Shown piece by piece: positions 5,473 through 6,703 of a stretch of DNA of 6,703 nt. Below the pieces are notes generated by a model that had not been told where the DNA came from, did no database searches, and was given only the letters and a program-made list of their open reading frames with translations. Positions within the stretch are counted from its first letter, which is position 1. Every line of letters starts with the position of its first letter. The position numbers were made by a program, and so were the translations under genes. This DNA is from a bacterium. Lineage in GTDB: Bacteria > SZUA-182. Location of the stretch: contig QIFF01000104.1 of the NCBI GenBank assembly GCA_003230635.1, forward strand, positions 1-6,703, read 5' to 3'.

Positions 5473-6152
5473 AGGTTTTCCCTGAATAGCTTACGCAGTT
5501 TTTCCCGGTCTTCTTCCAGGGCCTCTTTCCCACTCTCCAGATTTTCTTTAAGCGCCCGGGGCAGGAGTTTGTCCACGTCGGGCTGATACCTTTCTTGCAG
5601 TTTCCCCCCCTCCTTTTCCAGTCTTCCCCGGTATTTTTTTATGGTATTCATTCCTCGTTTAACGTCCTTGAGGAATTTATCCAATAAGCTGGTGGGCAGG
5701 AAATCGGCCAGTCTGTCGGCCACCGGCATGAAGATGTGAGCGGTACGGCTCTCTTCTATTATTTCCTGGCCGTTCGGGATAAAGTTTCCCATTAGCATTA
5801 ATATGACTGCGATTAGCATACTGGCTTTTAGCAATCCCAGCAAGGCGCCCAGCAGTTTGTCCATGGGGCTTAGCCCGGCCTTTTTCAAAAAGCCCTTGCT
5901 TATCCGTCCGACCAGGATGCCGCAGGCGAGCACCCCCACAAAAATCAGGAAGAATCCCAGAAAGGTTGCCGCGCGTTCGCTTCCCAGTGTTTCAGTTAAA
6001 TGTTCCGCTCCCCACTGGCAATAACGGGTAGCCAGAATGGCGGCTAAGACAAGGGAACCAAAGGAAATCAGTTCGCGCACCAGTCCCCGCCAGAGGCTGT
6101 AAGCTATACTGGCCACCACAATTGTGATGATGAGAGTATCTAACCAGGACAT
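5469..6152 (-). CDS. CvpA-family inner-membrane protein with extended charged C-terminus
   Basis: The 227-residue product has four predicted membrane segments (about 6-20, 27-45, 60-83 and 100-122) and CvpA-type sequence: WLDTLI in segment 1, WRGLVRELISFGS leading into segment 2, and the GLSPMDKLLGALLGLLKAS block before segment 4. CvpA was first found as needed for colicin V production in E. coli; its molecular role is still unclear and homologues are linked to envelope integrity and stress tolerance. Family members are usually about 160-180 residues; here about 100 residues follow segment 4, ending in a strongly charged, probably coiled-coil helix (about 165-227, rich in K, R and E). The start has a good ribosome binding site (AAAGGA, six bases before ATG). 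The stop overlaps the start of the phosphoesterase gene by 4 nt. The SUMF1-fold gene ends 28 bases upstream, so an operon is likely. Confidence 0.88.
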   Translation of the reverse strand: MSWLDTLIITIVVASIAYSLWRGLVRELISFGSLVLAAILATRYCQWGAEHLTETLGSERAATFLGFFLIFVGVLACGILVGRISKGFLKKAGLSPMDKLLGALLGLLKASMLIAVILMLMGNFIPNGQEIIEESRTAHIFMPVADRLADFLPTSLLDKFLKDVKRGMNTIKKYRGRLEKEGGKLQERYQPDVDKLLPRALKENLESGKEALEEDREKLRKLFRENL

Positions 6153-6158
6153 GTTTTA

Positions 6159-6164
6159 TCCTTT
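6159..6164 (-). promoter_or_regulatory. Ribosome binding site of the cvpA-like gene
   Basis: On the minus strand AAAGGA lies six bases before the ATG at 6152-6150, within the 28-base gap after the SUMF1-fold gene. It supports the chosen start. Confidence 0.6.
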
Positions 6165-6180
6165 TGGGCATCCTTTAGTT

Positions 6181-6703
6181 TCACTCCGGTATGTCCTTAA
6201 CACAACGCAGACCTAGCGTGTTCAAACGCACCTGGGGAGCCAGCGAGTTACGGGTGCTGATGCTGATCAGTTCCCCCCGGTCGTTCCAGCTCCCGCCCCG
6301 TATTATCCGGGTACGCTGCTGCTGCGGTCCCCGGGGATTTTGCTTTGGACTGCGCTGGTAGTAGGTGGCCGAATACCAATCGCTGCACCATTCCCAGACA
6401 TTACCCAGCATGTCGTACGCTCCAAAGGGGCTGATCCCATACGGGTAACTGCCTACGTTAGTGGTTATTTTTTTGCCCGCCTCAATGGTGTTGGCGGAGC
6501 GCAGTTGCCATTTATTGCCCCAGGGGTAACGCTGCAGTTTTAAGCCCTTGGCGGTTTTTTCCCATTCGGCTTCGGTCGGCAGGCGTTTGCCCGCCCATTT
6601 AGCATAGGCGTTGGCATCCTCCCAGGAAATACCGATGACGGGTTGGGCGTCGTCACCCCATTTGGGGTCATGGGGATAGGCTGGCTGGCGGTGGCCGGTA
6701 TCT
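6181..6703 (-). CDS. SUMF1/FGE-sulfatase-fold protein, C-terminal part (non-FGE type)
   Basis: The frame is open from the window edge to TGA at 6183-6181, giving at least 173 residues; the start lies outside. An internal ATG at 6411 is not the true start, because conserved sequence continues upstream. The order of blocks is that of the formylglycine-generating-enzyme-like (SUMF1, C-type-lectin-like) fold: PVIGISWEDANAYAKWAG, KRLPTEAEWE, YPWGN, NVGSYPYGISPFGAYDMLGNVWEWCSDWY, RIIRGGSWND and the closing NTLGLRCVKD. True aerobic FGEs carry two copper-binding cysteines shortly after the RGGS motif; here that stretch reads WNDRGELISISTRNS without cysteine, so sulfatase activation is unlikely. Related domains occur in sulfoxide-synthase-like (EgtB), NirV/PvdO-like and kinase- or TPR-associated exported proteins. 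Which one applies depends on the missing N-terminus. It is probably the upstream member of the operon with the cvpA-like gene. Confidence 0.88.
   Translation of the reverse strand, partial: DTGHRQPAYPHDPKWGDDAQPVIGISWEDANAYAKWAGKRLPTEAEWEKTAKGLKLQRYPWGNKWQLRSANTIEAGKKITTNVGSYPYGISPFGAYDMLGNVWEWCSDWYSATYYQRSPKQNPRGPQQQRTRIIRGGSWNDRGELISISTRNSLAPQVRLNTLGLRCVKDIPE

Overview
The window looks like chromosomal DNA from a bacterium of moderate to fairly high GC. A Gram-negative-type envelope is suggested, but not proven, by a c-type haem motif on an exported protein, a secreted phosphoesterase and a CvpA-type membrane protein. The intergenic DNA is dense in small palindromic repeats, as in many large or uncultivated bacterial genomes. 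I cannot name the lineage from sequence alone.

Layout. At the left edge, on the minus strand, is the N-terminal part of a nucleotidyltransferase (MNT fold). Bases 272-535 form a divergent intergenic region packed with repeats and a good sigma70-type promoter facing left. On the plus strand come mnmG (tRNA U34 modification), split into two overlapping frames by an apparent 10-bp tandem duplication, and a small exported protein with one CxxCH haem motif. Bases 2941-3012 separate convergent genes and hold a double-hairpin element. The rest is a tight minus-strand cluster, read right to left: a SUMF1/FGE-fold protein (5' end outside the window), a CvpA-family membrane protein, a secreted calcineurin-like metallophosphoesterase (4-nt GTGA overlap with cvpA), and mnmE (3-nt gap).

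Function. MnmE and MnmG are the two subunits of the enzyme that installs (carboxymethyl)aminomethyl groups at wobble U34 of certain tRNAs. Here they lie about 550 bp apart on opposite, convergent strands. MnmE has every expected motif, so the broken reading frame of MnmG is the most important point to resolve: sequencing error, recent mutation, slippage switch, or a genuinely split protein. The other minus-strand genes are envelope-associated by prediction, and nothing visible links them to tRNA modification.

Repeats. Three intergenic elements (282-371, 2453-2528, 2952-3003) differ in sequence but share one plan: GTAG, an 8-bp-stem hairpin, a spacer, a second hairpin, then CTAC. This is the architecture of REPINs, paired inverted REP sequences moved by RAYT/TnpA-REP transposases. 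One of them supplies the mnmG stop codon. A separate 20-bp repeat occurs in opposite orientations just before the mnmG start and inside its 3' end.
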